IMG/VR virus record: IMGVR_UViG_3300036985_000802
Span: 1 to 29,630 of that record
Reading direction: 5' to 3' (one strand)
Origin: a virus
DNA: 29,630 bases
Numbering within the stretch: position 1 is the first letter of the stretch; the number at the start of each line of letters is the position of its first letter. Of the stretch, positions 12,115 through 22,188 are shown one piece after another. The position numbers and the translations under genes are program-made. The notes beneath the pieces are model-generated. The model saw only the letters and a list, made by a program, of their open reading frames with translations, was not told the DNA's origin and did not search any database.

Positions 12115-13716
12115 TTACGCTTGTGTTGTTACTCCTACCACATCCCACTTTGTGTCAGTATCATTGTAGATAATGCCTAAATAAGTAGTCTTGCTTAGTA
12201 CAGTTGTTGTTGGTAAAGTTACTCCTATTGCTCTGTAGTTAGTGCCATAAGTAATAGCTCTTGCAGTTGCATTGTCTTTAATTCTTATAATCAAACTTTG
12301 ACCTTCTGAAAATGTACCAGTAGGATTAGCAAGTGCCAAAGGTACTGCCTGAGCTGTAATTGTTACTATATCATTAGTGCTTGTTGGTGTTACTGTAGCA
12401 CTAGATGTTACTGTTTGAACTCGTGGAGTGTAAGATGCTTTGTCATTGAATGTAGTCCAATCAGCAGAGCTCAATGCACCTCTATTAGTAGCTGAGGCTG
12501 TAGGTAGATTGAATGTGTGTGTTGATGTAACTGAGCTAATTGCAAAGTCAGTGCCACTTGTACCTACTGCTAAGTTCTGTACTTGAGCTGTTAAGCCATT
12601 CAATGCTGTTAAGCCAGTTGAAAAAGTAGTTATTATCTGACTAAGGTGATTGTCTTCTGTGTGAAGTGTAATAGTTCTACCACTATGTGTAACATATATC
12701 CTTACAACTAGTCTATCTGTAAGAGCTAAGCTAGTCTGTGGTACAGCTAATGCTGATAGATACAAGTCTATTGCTGTGCCTCCAGTGATGCCTTCAGGAT
12801 TAGCTGAGTTAGATGCAATCAAAGTAAGTGTAGCACCATCCCATTTGTACAGCTCTACATAAAATGAAGGTGTACCACCAGAACTAGATGCAGAGAAATA
12901 GGTTTCAAAGTTCCAATTCCCACCAGGTATCTCTAACTGATTAGGGTCATTAGCATCTGTTATAAATGATTGAATGTAACCATTAGCATTAATAGTGAAA
13001 TCAGTACCAGCACCTATGATTGGTGTCTTATTAATCTCTTTCATGGCAACACCACCAAATGTACCCTGACTCACTGAGCCATTAAGGTAGTAGCTAACAG
13101 ATGCACCACCTCCACTTGTTGTAGGAAAGTTAGCTAACTGACCATCACCTCTTATGTATTGTGTTGCAACACCAGCACCAGCAACTGCTAATGTGCCAGC
13201 TGTAGTTATTGGATTGCCAGTCACTGTAAATGCAGATGGCATAGTTAAATCAACACTTGTAACTGTGCCACTTGTTAAGTCAGCTGTAGTTGCTATTGTG
13301 TAGCTACCAGTTGCTTTGTCAGGAAATTCAAGAATAACACCAGGATTCGTTACTGCTGTATTCTGTAGTGAGCTTTCCTCAGCTCCAGTCTTCAATGCTA
13401 ATTCACCAGTATTAACTAGCTTAGCCGATGTGCTAGCAAATATATTCGCTGTCATTATATTAGTACCTAACACTGTGCTTAATTCATTAGCTCCAGCTGT
13501 GACCTCTATTGGATTAGTAGTAGTAGCTCCTATATCAGTAACTTGCTGTAAATCCTGACTACCACCACCACCAGCAGCATTGATAATCTCTTGACCAGTA
13601 ATTGACTTAGTGATGTACCCAGTGCCACTAACTTCACTTATCTCTAATAAGTCTGTAGCTTGTAGGTTAGCTCCCTTAGGAGGCATCTGTGATATTTTCT
13701 GTCTACGATATGCCAT
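12115..13716 (-). CDS. Tail fibre / receptor-binding structural protein (533 residues)
   Basis: The N-terminus MAYRRQKISQMPPKGANLQA then DLLEISEVSGTGYITKSITG is an attachment-domain pattern I associate with fibres of Bacteroidota phages. A low-complexity, threonine/serine/glycine-rich shaft follows, with phage fibre signatures such as PITTAGTLAVAG...QYIRGDG near 165-192 and TNRGALSSADWTTFNDK near 410-427. A carbohydrate-binding-like beta domain may lie at 205-350 (SYYLNGSVSQGTFGG, FYVELYKWDGATL). Such proteins sit at the tail tip or head surface and contact the host. The late motif variant TACAATATAGTT directly precedes its ATG. The next fibre gene starts two bases after the stop. Confidence 0.78.
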   Translation of the reverse strand: MAYRRQKISQMPPKGANLQATDLLEISEVSGTGYITKSITGQEIINAAGGGGSQDLQQVTDIGATTTNPIEVTAGANELSTVLGTNIMTANIFASTSAKLVNTGELALKTGAEESSLQNTAVTNPGVILEFPDKATGSYTIATTADLTSGTVTSVDLTMPSAFTVTGNPITTAGTLAVAGAGVATQYIRGDGQLANFPTTSGGGASVSYYLNGSVSQGTFGGVAMKEINKTPIIGAGTDFTINANGYIQSFITDANDPNQLEIPGGNWNFETYFSASSSGGTPSFYVELYKWDGATLTLIASNSANPEGITGGTAIDLYLSALAVPQTSLALTDRLVVRIYVTHSGRTITLHTEDNHLSQIITTFSTGLTALNGLTAQVQNLAVGTSGTDFAISSVTSTHTFNLPTASATNRGALSSADWTTFNDKASYTPRVQTVTSSATVTPTSTNDIVTITAQAVPLALANPTGTFSEGQSLIIRIKDNATARAITYGTNYRAIGVTLPTTTVLSKTTYLGIIYNDTDTKWDVVGVTTQA

Positions 13717-13728
13717 AACTATATTGTA
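13717..13728 (-). promoter_or_regulatory. Late motif copy, before the tail fibre gene
   Basis: TACAATATAGTT abuts the ATG at 13716, differing from the common form at one base. It directly follows the stop codon of the tail completion gene (TAA at 13729-13731), filling the entire intergenic gap. Confidence 0.66.
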
Positions 13729-14181
13729 TTAAGATGGTAAATTAGTTATAAGAGGGACTTGACAATTACTCCAGTTACTGATATCAACATCTAATGTCAT
13801 CACCCAACCTGCAGCATAGTCTAATAATTGATTATTTAATGGAGTGATAGATGGTGAGCCTACTATATCAAAGGAATAATCATCACCAAAATTGAAATAG
13901 TTAATTAAATCCACTAGAATTTGATGACAGTCTGACAATATCACTGTGATGTTAGCTCTATCCTTTTGGATGATGTCTAAACAATACACCTCTAAGCTGA
14001 TAGTGTTCACATCCATTGTAGTAGATGCCACAATTGGAGTGATAAATACCAAAGGATACCTCTCATCTTTTGTAGCAAAGTTAGGAAGTTGCTCATTGAA
14101 GTCACTACCTACCTTTTTAACTTGTAGGTGATCGTTATAAAATGCTTCAATCTTGTTTATTAGTGCTTGATAACTTGTCAT
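13729..14181 (-). CDS. Probable tail terminator / completion protein (150 residues)
   Basis: The protein begins MTSYQALINKIEAFYNDHLQ, then has VKKVGSDFNEQLPNFATKDE, a YPLVFITP strand, SLEVYCLDI and DILQ-like helices, and ends near LLDYAAGWVMTLDVDISNW. The alpha/beta pattern (helix, then strands, helix, closing strands) fits tail terminator proteins, and I associate this sequence type with tail genes of Bacteroidota phages. Its ATG overlaps the tape measure stop. The stop (TAA at 13729-13731) abuts a late motif copy in front of the fibre gene. The specific role is inferred. Confidence 0.6.
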   Translation of the reverse strand: MTSYQALINKIEAFYNDHLQVKKVGSDFNEQLPNFATKDERYPLVFITPIVASTTMDVNTISLEVYCLDIIQKDRANITVILSDCHQILVDLINYFNFGDDYSFDIVGSPSITPLNNQLLDYAAGWVMTLDVDISNWSNCQVPLITNLPS

Positions 14182-16736
14182 AATTCTGCGTTTCTTTGGA
14201 TTCTGTTAACTCTATTCTGTGTTGATGTCATTTCTGTCTCACTTACTACAGCTGTGACTGTGAAGTTAGGTGTTGATTGGTCATTATTATTAGCATCTCC
14301 ACCTACATTGTTAGCGTTGTTGTTGCTACCAAATAAGTTAGGTGTTGCCATCTGACCAGTGTTAGATGGAGGAGTTCCAGCATCTGGCGGAGTTGGAACA
14401 CTACCACCTCCTTCAAATGATGTAGAAGAGATTGCTGAGATAGATGCCGCTGTTGCCGCTATAGATGCCGCTATTCTTATCCCTGATGCAATACCTAATG
14501 TAAAGTCAGGAACTGATAAGATAGCAAGGATAGCTTGAGCACCATTGATAGCCGCCATTGCTAAGTTCATTTTCTTCTGTTGTTCAAATTGTTGCTTAAG
14601 GATAGCTTCCTCTTCTATACTTCCCTTCTTAACACCTTTAAGTTTATTCCTAGTAGTAATTTCTTGAATGCTTGAGATAGCTCCTAGTGCTTCTTTAGCA
14701 GTGTCAAAGCCTTCATTGATGTTCTTTAATGTCTTAGCCTGAGCCTCAGCTTCAATCTCTTCAATTTTTTTAGCTGTAGCTTCTTCTGCTGTGATTTTAG
14801 CTTGTCTGAATTTTTCCTCAATAGCCGCTATCTCTTCTTTTGACAAGTTAAGTGCTGAGATTTCAGCTAATCTCTGTGCCTCTAATGCTGTAAGTTGTTG
14901 AGCTAAAAATTCATTATTAAGTCTTATCTCCTCATCCTTATTGCCTTTAAATCTCTCAAGCTCAAATGTTAAATTGGATAGCTTAGTGTCTCTAAGTAAT
15001 TGAGCCGATGCAAGTATCTTGGCATTCTTTTCAGTCTCAATAGCTGTTATTTGAACAGACACAGCCTTAGTGTCCTCAACTGCTTTAGCGTTGATCTCTT
15101 TAATTTGTTGCTCAGTCAAATCCTTAGCTTCAATAGCTGTTCTTCTTTCAACTTCAATTAATTGCTTTTGTAACTCAAGTTTTTTTATAGCATCTTGCTC
15201 TTCTATAATTTTGATTCTAATTCTCGATGCAGCACCCTCATTTGCTATAGCTATCTTATCAGCTTCAAGTTGTTCAAATGCAATCTTTATATCTTTGTCA
15301 ATAGCTTTTAATGCTATCTTTCTCTCCATTTCAGTTGCAAAGATTTTAGTCTTCTTAATGTCAAGGCCTTTTATCTCTTCATACTCTTTAACCATTTGGT
15401 CAATCTTGAGCTGGTCGATTTCCATAGTAGTCTTACCATTAACAATAGCTGCATCAAGTTGTATCTTAAATAAATCTCTAGTCTTTTTTAGATGCTTATC
15501 TTGTTCAGATTCTATCTTAGCATTTGCTGTTTTAATCTCTTCGACTCTCTTCTTATTGGATGCAGTGGTAATGTCAGTTCTTTGTTGCTCGAAATCTTTT
15601 TGAGTTGCTAAAATTAACTCATCAATTTTGATAACTGTTTTCCAATCTTGTGACCTTGAGGCTTCTCTTCTTTGTGTCTTCAACTTCGATATAGCCTCAG
15701 TCTCTTGAATCTTAAGCATAGCCTTAGACCTTTCAGTCTCATTCTTGATTGATTTAGCATTCAGCATTTCAATCTGCTTGTCAATGTCAAGAGCTAACCT
15801 CTTTTTGTTAGTAGCATTTTGAATTGCTAACTGGTTAATCTTATTGATAGCATCACCTTCTTGATTCTTTAACTCTCTGAATCTTTTAGTTTGCTCCTCA
15901 TCCATATCAGCAAGCTCACCCATTGCTTTGATTTCTTTCTTCCTCCAGTATTGTTTTCTTTGCTCCTCTTCAATCTGTAGTTCCTCTAATGTAGCCCATC
16001 TATCAATCTCTACTCCTAGTTGATCTTCTATAGCTGTTATCTCTTCATTAGATAAGTCTTTGGTCACATTGTATAATCCTATTCTTGCCGCCATTTCAGA
16101 TTCAATAGATTTGATATTGGACTCAGATGCCGCTTTAATTGTCTCAGCGTTTTTTTGTGCGGCATTATCTGTCAAGCCTAGCCAATCTGTGAGAGCTTCA
16201 AAGCCAGCTATCAGTGCATTGATAGGAGCCATAAGTACATCAAGCACTTTAGAAAGCACTCCGATTTTATTCAAGAAAATAGCCACCGCTGCTACTATAG
16301 CCACAATGACAGCCACTAGTAAGAATATAGGATTAGCTAGGATTTGAATACCTAACTTAACAAATGCACCACCCATGGTCTTTATAACACCAGTGAAGGC
16401 TTTGAATCCAGCTGATATCTCTTTTGGATTGACGTTACCCAATGCACTAGCAAAGACCTTAGCTTTCTGTTGAGCTTCTGCAAAGTCTAATGATAGCAAT
16501 GAGTCCTTGATACCTCCTAATGAGTTGCTGACTTGCTCGAATTTAGATCCAGTAGCAAAGTTATTCACAGCCTCATTGGCATCTGCTAACTTATCTTTCA
16601 GCTCACCAGCTCTCTGTGATAGCTTGGCAATTGACTCAGGATCTGTTGCGTCTGCAATAGCACCCTTTAACTCTCTTAGCTCAGCCTTTATAGCACCTAT
16701 GCCAGTTATCTTTAATGGTATCTCAACTTCATTCAT
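14178..16736 (-). CDS. Tape measure protein
   Basis: The 852-residue protein has the classic tape-measure layout. Residues 1-120 are helical. Near 133-185 there are strongly hydrophobic segments (ILANPIFLLVAVIVAIVAAV and LMAPINALIAGF). A very long charged coiled coil rich in E, K, I and A runs from about 190 to 700. Near 735-795 there is an alanine-rich hydrophobic region (AINGAQAILAILSVPDFTLG), followed by a proline/glycine/asparagine-rich tail. At roughly 0.15 nm per residue this predicts a tail of about 125-130 nm. The stop forms an ATGA overlap with the tail completion gene. No lysozyme or peptidase domain is visible. Confidence 0.88.
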   Translation of the reverse strand: MNEVEIPLKITGIGAIKAELRELKGAIADATDPESIAKLSQRAGELKDKLADANEAVNNFATGSKFEQVSNSLGGIKDSLLSLDFAEAQQKAKVFASALGNVNPKEISAGFKAFTGVIKTMGGAFVKLGIQILANPIFLLVAVIVAIVAAVAIFLNKIGVLSKVLDVLMAPINALIAGFEALTDWLGLTDNAAQKNAETIKAASESNIKSIESEMAARIGLYNVTKDLSNEEITAIEDQLGVEIDRWATLEELQIEEEQRKQYWRKKEIKAMGELADMDEEQTKRFRELKNQEGDAINKINQLAIQNATNKKRLALDIDKQIEMLNAKSIKNETERSKAMLKIQETEAISKLKTQRREASRSQDWKTVIKIDELILATQKDFEQQRTDITTASNKKRVEEIKTANAKIESEQDKHLKKTRDLFKIQLDAAIVNGKTTMEIDQLKIDQMVKEYEEIKGLDIKKTKIFATEMERKIALKAIDKDIKIAFEQLEADKIAIANEGAASRIRIKIIEEQDAIKKLELQKQLIEVERRTAIEAKDLTEQQIKEINAKAVEDTKAVSVQITAIETEKNAKILASAQLLRDTKLSNLTFELERFKGNKDEEIRLNNEFLAQQLTALEAQRLAEISALNLSKEEIAAIEEKFRQAKITAEEATAKKIEEIEAEAQAKTLKNINEGFDTAKEALGAISSIQEITTRNKLKGVKKGSIEEEAILKQQFEQQKKMNLAMAAINGAQAILAILSVPDFTLGIASGIRIAASIAATAASISAISSTSFEGGGSVPTPPDAGTPPSNTGQMATPNLFGSNNNANNVGGDANNNDQSTPNFTVTAVVSETEMTSTQNRVNRIQRNAEL

Positions 16737-16737
16737 A

Positions 16738-19473
16738 TCAGTATGTTCTTATTTCAATTGTGTTAAAATCAAGCTGTCCATCTTGAAGTGTGTTAGTGAA
16801 GTCAGCAGTTCTAATCTGTACTACATTTGCAGATGTCCAATAAAATCTTATGTAATTATTCGTTTGAGTTATGCTGTTAAGTAAGTATGTTTTGCTTTGG
16901 TCAGGGAAAGCTCCTACTAATGTACCTTCATATCTACCAGCTAATGCTCTAGTCCACACTATATCACCTATTGTATTCTCAAGTACTGTGACTGTTGGAT
17001 CACTTGTGCCAGTCTGACTGATTGTAGCAACATACTTCTTATAAGGTACTACAACATCACCATTGATTGTGCCAGTGACAGTTAGATTATTTATAACCAT
17101 ACCACTATCACTCAAGGTCTGACCATCACCTACTATGATTCCTTTTGTACCAGCTGTGACCACGTTGCCCTTTCCAAAGACTTGAGCATTCGCACCAGGT
17201 AAGATGACATTGTTGTTAAAGGTATTTCTACCTACCAATGCATCTACTCCGACTCCTATCATAATGTCACCAAATGGTCTACCTAAGCCAGTCTTAAATG
17301 GTGCTAGGTCTATCTCAGTGTCAATACTAATTAGCTCTACCTTAGTAAGCTGTCTTTGGTTACCATTGTAGTCTTGAATCTTATTGATATTCCACCAGGA
17401 GTTATCTATGTAAATCTTATCATTCAGCTTAAGTGATTGAATATCTACCTCAGTCAAGTCAAACATAGCTATCAGCATCTTGCCTACATTAATTTGATTG
17501 ACTGTTCTCCTCCAATAGAGATTGTATAGATTGTTAGATGTCAATGATATTGGCTCATAGAAATAGAAGTCATTAGTGCCAAAGTTGATATCAAAGCTAG
17601 GTGTCGACGCATTGTCGAAATGTCCCAACATTGGATAGTCAGTCAAGCCAAACTCTCCAGTAGTGCCAAAGTCTAAGATGTCAAATGGCTGACATGACTG
17701 CAATCCACCATCATACAAGATGCGAATATTAGTATTTGGTGATGCACCAATTATCGCTGGCACATAAGCACCAAATGATGTCAAGAACACTGGTGTAGGT
17801 GAGAAGATTAACTCTTGAGTAGCAACATCCTTCACATACTCATTATCAAAAGTATACTCTAATTGACCATACGTCTCACTAGTCGCTTGCTCATACATTG
17901 TATTGAACTCATCTGTGTCAGGAGCATAAGTTAGCTTGAGCTTTTTATTACTCAAGTCAGGTAAAAATATAAGCTGTTGGTCTTTATCCTTTGCTAGCTT
18001 TCTGCTCCAATCCTTCTCAGCCCCTGAGTCATAATACTCATCTCTGTGTCTTAAGATTAGATTGTTAGGATTGTTAACATCTTGCTCCACATACAAGTTG
18101 TACATCTGTAGAATAGACTTAACAAAGTCTGACTGCTTGATCTCTTTTGGTACGTATTGGTTGACTGATAGTGTACTACCAGTTACTTGTATGTTGTTGC
18201 TAGGTAAGATTGACATGTTGATAGATGTCAAGTCAAGTACCACGTTAACTGGTGCTAATGTGTCAGTTGATACTGTATACCAATTGCCAGTAGTGAATGC
18301 AGCATCTGTGTGAAATATCTCAACACCAGTATTAAGAATTTGAATATCTAATAAGTCTATGCTTGGAGTACCATTGCTAGCTGATGGTATTTGAAGTGTA
18401 TTTGAAAATGTTAATATAGTAGTGTTACCATTAGGTAGAACTGTAGTGATGCCATTAAGAGCCACAGTTGATCCATAGACTATAGGATTGTCAAATCCAT
18501 CTACAGAAACCCTCATAAAAACTTTATAATACTTAGCTGGTGTATCTACATAACAATTCTCTCCACTTGTATTCTCTAATATTATTGATCCACCAATTGT
18601 CAGGTTATAGATGTAATGCTCCCCAGCTGATAAACTAGTATTTATTGGTGATGTATATTCACCAGTAGTAGGATCAAATATTGCTTGAGTATCTAATATC
18701 TCAGTCCATCCTGAGTCAATAGCTTCCTGAAATGTTACATTTTGTCCAACTGCTTGAACATTGGTAGTAGTCCATGTGTTCGTAGCCTCAACTAAAAAAT
18801 CATTGTAATCTTGATCATTCTTGTCACCATTGTAAGGAATTAACAACTTGTCAAAGTGAGCTGACACTATATCATCCCAAGTATACGTGAATCCAGCCAC
18901 AGCGAATATCCTATCAAAGTAAGTCTTAGCATAGATAGCTGGCTTGAAGTCATTAGCATTGTAGTCATTGCTCTGAATGTACGGCATCACATACTTGTAG
19001 CCATCCAATACAGTGTGACTGAATGACGCTGCAATATCTGTAGAGCTAAATGTATGGTCTAAGTCTGAGAAATCTAAGTCAGTCAAGTTAGCATTTGTAA
19101 TGGCTGTGAAAAACTCAGCTCTGCTATCCTTGATTAACACTTCATAGCTTACCTCATCCTCATACCTGGTGTTAGTCTGTAGCTTGTTAACACTTACCAA
19201 TTGCAATAGAGCCTCATCTAAGATAGGTACACCATTCTGAATGACTTGACACTTAGTTAGTGTGTTTATGTTGAATGTACCAGCTTGGATGTTGACATCA
19301 TAGTAGTGACCTAGTAGGTCGTTGTTATTCTTTGTGCCAGCTAATGTTACAGTCTTTGAGAATGTACCTTTCCTTGAGGATAAATCTCTAATGTCACCAA
19401 CACTGAATGTGATAGGTAGTGCAAGATTCTCAGATACATCAAGCACTCCATTAGGTAGAACTATTTTAACCAT
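16738..19473 (-). CDS. Tail hub / tip protein with fibre-like C-terminal domain (911 residues)
   Basis: The 911-residue protein begins MVKIVLPNGVLDVSENLALP and SVGDIRDLSSRKGTFSKTVT, which I associate with a large tail protein of Bacteroidota phages. The long beta-rich middle is followed from about 755 by a glycine/asparagine-rich stretch (VGVDALVGRNTFNNNVILPG) and a NNLTVTGTINGD link, then a C-terminal domain from about 800 (YKKYVATISQTGTSDPTVTV, TIGDIVWTRALAGRYEGTL) of the kind used in phage fibres. It probably forms the tail tip or hub with a receptor-facing end. The tape measure start lies two bases after its stop. Confidence 0.72.
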   Translation of the reverse strand: MVKIVLPNGVLDVSENLALPITFSVGDIRDLSSRKGTFSKTVTLAGTKNNNDLLGHYYDVNIQAGTFNINTLTKCQVIQNGVPILDEALLQLVSVNKLQTNTRYEDEVSYEVLIKDSRAEFFTAITNANLTDLDFSDLDHTFSSTDIAASFSHTVLDGYKYVMPYIQSNDYNANDFKPAIYAKTYFDRIFAVAGFTYTWDDIVSAHFDKLLIPYNGDKNDQDYNDFLVEATNTWTTTNVQAVGQNVTFQEAIDSGWTEILDTQAIFDPTTGEYTSPINTSLSAGEHYIYNLTIGGSIILENTSGENCYVDTPAKYYKVFMRVSVDGFDNPIVYGSTVALNGITTVLPNGNTTILTFSNTLQIPSASNGTPSIDLLDIQILNTGVEIFHTDAAFTTGNWYTVSTDTLAPVNVVLDLTSINMSILPSNNIQVTGSTLSVNQYVPKEIKQSDFVKSILQMYNLYVEQDVNNPNNLILRHRDEYYDSGAEKDWSRKLAKDKDQQLIFLPDLSNKKLKLTYAPDTDEFNTMYEQATSETYGQLEYTFDNEYVKDVATQELIFSPTPVFLTSFGAYVPAIIGASPNTNIRILYDGGLQSCQPFDILDFGTTGEFGLTDYPMLGHFDNASTPSFDINFGTNDFYFYEPISLTSNNLYNLYWRRTVNQINVGKMLIAMFDLTEVDIQSLKLNDKIYIDNSWWNINKIQDYNGNQRQLTKVELISIDTEIDLAPFKTGLGRPFGDIMIGVGVDALVGRNTFNNNVILPGANAQVFGKGNVVTAGTKGIIVGDGQTLSDSGMVINNLTVTGTINGDVVVPYKKYVATISQTGTSDPTVTVLENTIGDIVWTRALAGRYEGTLVGAFPDQSKTYLLNSITQTNNYIRFYWTSANVVQIRTADFTNTLQDGQLDFNTIEIRTY

Positions 19474-20959
19474 TGATTGTGTCGTTGTTGCCTATCCTTA
19501 CTTGAATAGATTGCTTGATTAAATTCTTATTTCGTTGCTTGTAAACTTCAAAGGTGTTAGTAGTAACATTGCAACTCACATACTCAGTGCTCTCAGGCAC
19601 ATGAATGACACATCCATTCTCATCGAATAGTACAGCTCCATCCTCTGTGATGTGATATAGAACATTCTTAATGTAAGTTTGTGGTGATGTTAGCAACTGC
19701 TGAAAGTACTCACCCTCATTCTCAGTCATAAAATTGGTTGATAAGTCATAGAGCTTAGTCACCTCAGTGTTGATGTTGACTGTGCCTTGTTCATAACTTT
19801 TGTATCCCCACTGACTATCAACTACTGCACCAGGTACATCTTGATTGTATGTCTGTCTGTTGATGTTGCCTCTCTCGTATGCCTTAAGCTGGAAAGCAAA
19901 GCTACTCCATGAGCCTAATCTATCTAAGAATACAATGTGACTCTCAGAGATTAGTATACGTCTATCTATGTTGACCTTGTACTTGATTGACTTCTGAGTT
20001 GGCACATTACCATCAACATACCAAAACTCATAGCTAGTAGTGTCATTTTTTAACAATGGAGCTGTGCCACTTACTACTGTTAGTGAGCCATAGTTGTTAG
20101 CACCAACTGCCACACCTTTGATAGTCTCAGTCCCAGCTACCACCTTAGAGAATATATCTCCATTGTCATTCTCAAAGTAAACCTTGCCACCTGGTGCAAC
20201 ACCAAAGCCACGCATGTTAAGCCATAAATCTTGACCAGGTGTTGAGCTGAATTCTTGAGGTTGGTCTGTTAGCCATTCCTTAGTCACACCATCAAGCTCA
20301 TAGTCTGTCTCTTCCCAATAAGGAAAGTCAAGCCATGAATAAACACCATTGAACACAAACTTATCTAGTGTAGAGATTATGTCTAAGTCTATAGTCTTTC
20401 TCTTATCAGCATACTCTACTACTCCATTGATAGTAGCATCTGTGACTCCTGACCATAGTGAATTGATTGTAAAGTTAGTAGTGCCAGTGATAGCTATCAC
20501 AGTGTGCAACCCCTCAACACCAGGATTGGCTACTCCACTATCAGCTTGAGTGATATTCACCTGGTCACCTACTTGGAATGGATGAGTAGCTGTGATGCGA
20601 ACATTGCCACTATTATCAGTCAGAGATGCTGTGTAGCTCATGTCAAAAATATACTCCTCACCAAATTTAACATCATAGCCAAAGTAACTATTCTCAGCGT
20701 CATAGAAAGTAGTGATTGAAGGATTGAAGTCAAAGCTCACACTATTGCTTAATAGCTTGCTCAAGTCTTGCTCACCATAGCCAGTGCCAAATGTAGGCAG
20801 TGCTTTGTAGTATCCTATTCTATCATTGGTCACTGAGTCAAAGACCTCAAAAATGTATCTAAAGCCTGACTTATTCTTGTTAGTAGAGTCAATGATAAAT
20901 TTGCACTCGTTGTATGCTGGAGTAAAATCCTGAGGCTGTGCGATGATTGTTGTTGCCAT
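19466..20959 (-). CDS. Tail tip / minor structural protein (497 residues)
   Basis: This large beta-rich protein follows the terminase and overlaps the next tail gene by eight bases. It begins MATTIIAQPQDFTPAYNECK, with alternating aromatic strands and turns (FRYIFEVFDS, YYKALPTFGTGYGEQDLS). A segment near 125-185 (NSGNVRITATHPFQVGDQVN...TINSLWSG) looks like an inserted small beta domain of the kind found in phage structural proteins. I associate this type with tail-associated proteins of Bacteroidota siphoviruses, located beside the hub and tape measure genes. Enzymatic motifs are not seen. The late motif TACAATATAGGT lies directly before its ATG. Confidence 0.68.
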   Translation of the reverse strand: MATTIIAQPQDFTPAYNECKFIIDSTNKNKSGFRYIFEVFDSVTNDRIGYYKALPTFGTGYGEQDLSKLLSNSVSFDFNPSITTFYDAENSYFGYDVKFGEEYIFDMSYTASLTDNSGNVRITATHPFQVGDQVNITQADSGVANPGVEGLHTVIAITGTTNFTINSLWSGVTDATINGVVEYADKRKTIDLDIISTLDKFVFNGVYSWLDFPYWEETDYELDGVTKEWLTDQPQEFSSTPGQDLWLNMRGFGVAPGGKVYFENDNGDIFSKVVAGTETIKGVAVGANNYGSLTVVSGTAPLLKNDTTSYEFWYVDGNVPTQKSIKYKVNIDRRILISESHIVFLDRLGSWSSFAFQLKAYERGNINRQTYNQDVPGAVVDSQWGYKSYEQGTVNINTEVTKLYDLSTNFMTENEGEYFQQLLTSPQTYIKNVLYHITEDGAVLFDENGCVIHVPESTEYVSCNVTTNTFEVYKQRNKNLIKQSIQVRIGNNDTING

Positions 20960-20971
20960 ACCTATATTGTA
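20960..20971 (-). promoter_or_regulatory. Late motif copy, before the first tail gene
   Basis: TACAATATAGGT lies directly before the ATG at 20959 in the 29-base gap that follows the large terminase gene. It is identical to the copies at 6839 and 23017. Confidence 0.7.
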
Positions 20972-20988
20972 TTTTTATCTGATTTCAA

Positions 20989-22140
20989 TTAGAAGGATAA
21001 GTAGCTGTCATCCGTAAAGTATTCCTTCTTGATGTAGGTTGCCGCATACCTGATAGCATCCATAGCATCATCCCACAACTTCACTGGCTCATCTGTAATT
21101 TGGTCACCTATTTTCTTCCACTTATAATTCTCGTATTCCTTCTTAATAGCTGGATGGTCTTCACAGAATATACCAAAGGTCTTAATGTTATCTATCCCTT
21201 GCTTGACTACCTTGTTAGCATTCTCAATGTAATAGCCAGCTCTGTCTATTTCAGCTATTGTCTCAGGTCTTGAGTAGTCAGCTAGTATGTTGATGCTCTT
21301 CTCAATTCCTAGTTGATCCATGCGAGCTATCAGGTCAGTAGTTGTTAAGTAGCTTTCATAGATGACTGGCTCAATGTAGATGTCTTTGTCCCTCCAGTAG
21401 ACTCTGACCAATGCAGTAGGGTGATTGTAACCAAAGTCTAAGCCATACACATAAGACGTGAACTTAGCTGGTCTATGCTTGACAAATGACCAATTGCTGT
21501 AGATGTTACTTTTGCTGATAGCTTTCTCTCCTAGTGCATAGATTTGATACTGTGCCTCATCTGTCCTCTTCAAGTCTTCAATCTGTCTTTTGATGCTCTC
21601 AGGTAGGAAGGGATTGTCTTTATAAGTTGACTTGATTAGGATGCTCTCCTCAACTGGTAGCTCATACAGCCACGAGTTACTCTCAGATGGATTGTAGTCA
21701 AAGATTAGCTTTCCTTCTGTCCTCATGTTGAGCTGTGTAAAGTCATCATAGTACAGCTCATTGGCTTCATTGCACCAGGCAAGGTCTCTCTTTCTACCTC
21801 TTATCTTTTGCTCATCATCAACAGAGAAGAACTCCACTATAGATCCATTACCAAATGTGTAGATGTGCTCTGACTTGTTGTGCCTTGCCACGTCATAAAT
21901 ATCTAGTGTCTTCATTATCTCTAAGAAGTCACGCATAACAGTAGCTCTCAATGCTGGGAAGGTCTTACGAATGATTGACACCACCTTGTTAGGATTCTGT
22001 AGGCAGTAGACTATTATCAACTGACATAGTGAGTAGGTCTTAGATGACCTTGAGCCACCTTCATTGATTATAAACCTATGCTCAGGGCTATTAAGAGCCT
22101 CATGATTCTTTTGAAAGATTACTGTGCTGTTTAACTCCAT
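20989..22140 (-). CDS. terL: Terminase large subunit
   Basis: The 383-residue protein is a phage packaging motor ATPase and nuclease. Walker A is GGSRSSKT at 28-35, Walker B is DLAWCNEAN at 119-127, and the coupling region STYKDNPFLP is at 171-180. The RNase H-like nuclease has GLDFGYNHPTA at 233-243 (catalytic D), ILADYSRPET near 285 (second D) and a last acidic site in KLWDDAMDAIRYA near 363. ATG at 22138-22140 is preferred over a TTG two codons upstream. A variant of the late motif lies at 22152-22163 in front of it. It translocates DNA into proheads through the portal and cuts it. Confidence 0.93.
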   Translation of the reverse strand: MELNSTVIFQKNHEALNSPEHRFIINEGGSRSSKTYSLCQLIIVYCLQNPNKVVSIIRKTFPALRATVMRDFLEIMKTLDIYDVARHNKSEHIYTFGNGSIVEFFSVDDEQKIRGRKRDLAWCNEANELYYDDFTQLNMRTEGKLIFDYNPSESNSWLYELPVEESILIKSTYKDNPFLPESIKRQIEDLKRTDEAQYQIYALGEKAISKSNIYSNWSFVKHRPAKFTSYVYGLDFGYNHPTALVRVYWRDKDIYIEPVIYESYLTTTDLIARMDQLGIEKSINILADYSRPETIAEIDRAGYYIENANKVVKQGIDNIKTFGIFCEDHPAIKKEYENYKWKKIGDQITDEPVKLWDDAMDAIRYAATYIKKEYFTDDSYLSF

Positions 22141-22151
22141 AGACAAATCAT

Positions 22152-22163
22152 ACCACTATTGTA
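22152..22163 (-). promoter_or_regulatory. Divergent late motif copy, before large terminase
   Basis: TACAATAGTGGT matches the late motif at 10 of 12 positions and lies 11 bases before the ATG at 22140. It may be a weaker copy. Confidence 0.4.
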
Positions 22164-22188
22164 GTACTTATATTATTATTTATTAAGA

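Noticed and set aside
15070-15603. Serine/isoleucine-rich plus-strand frame of 177 residues inside the tape measure gene
   Set aside because: It is the antisense of the coiled-coil coding region; its composition follows from complementing E/K/A/I codons, and it has no start context.
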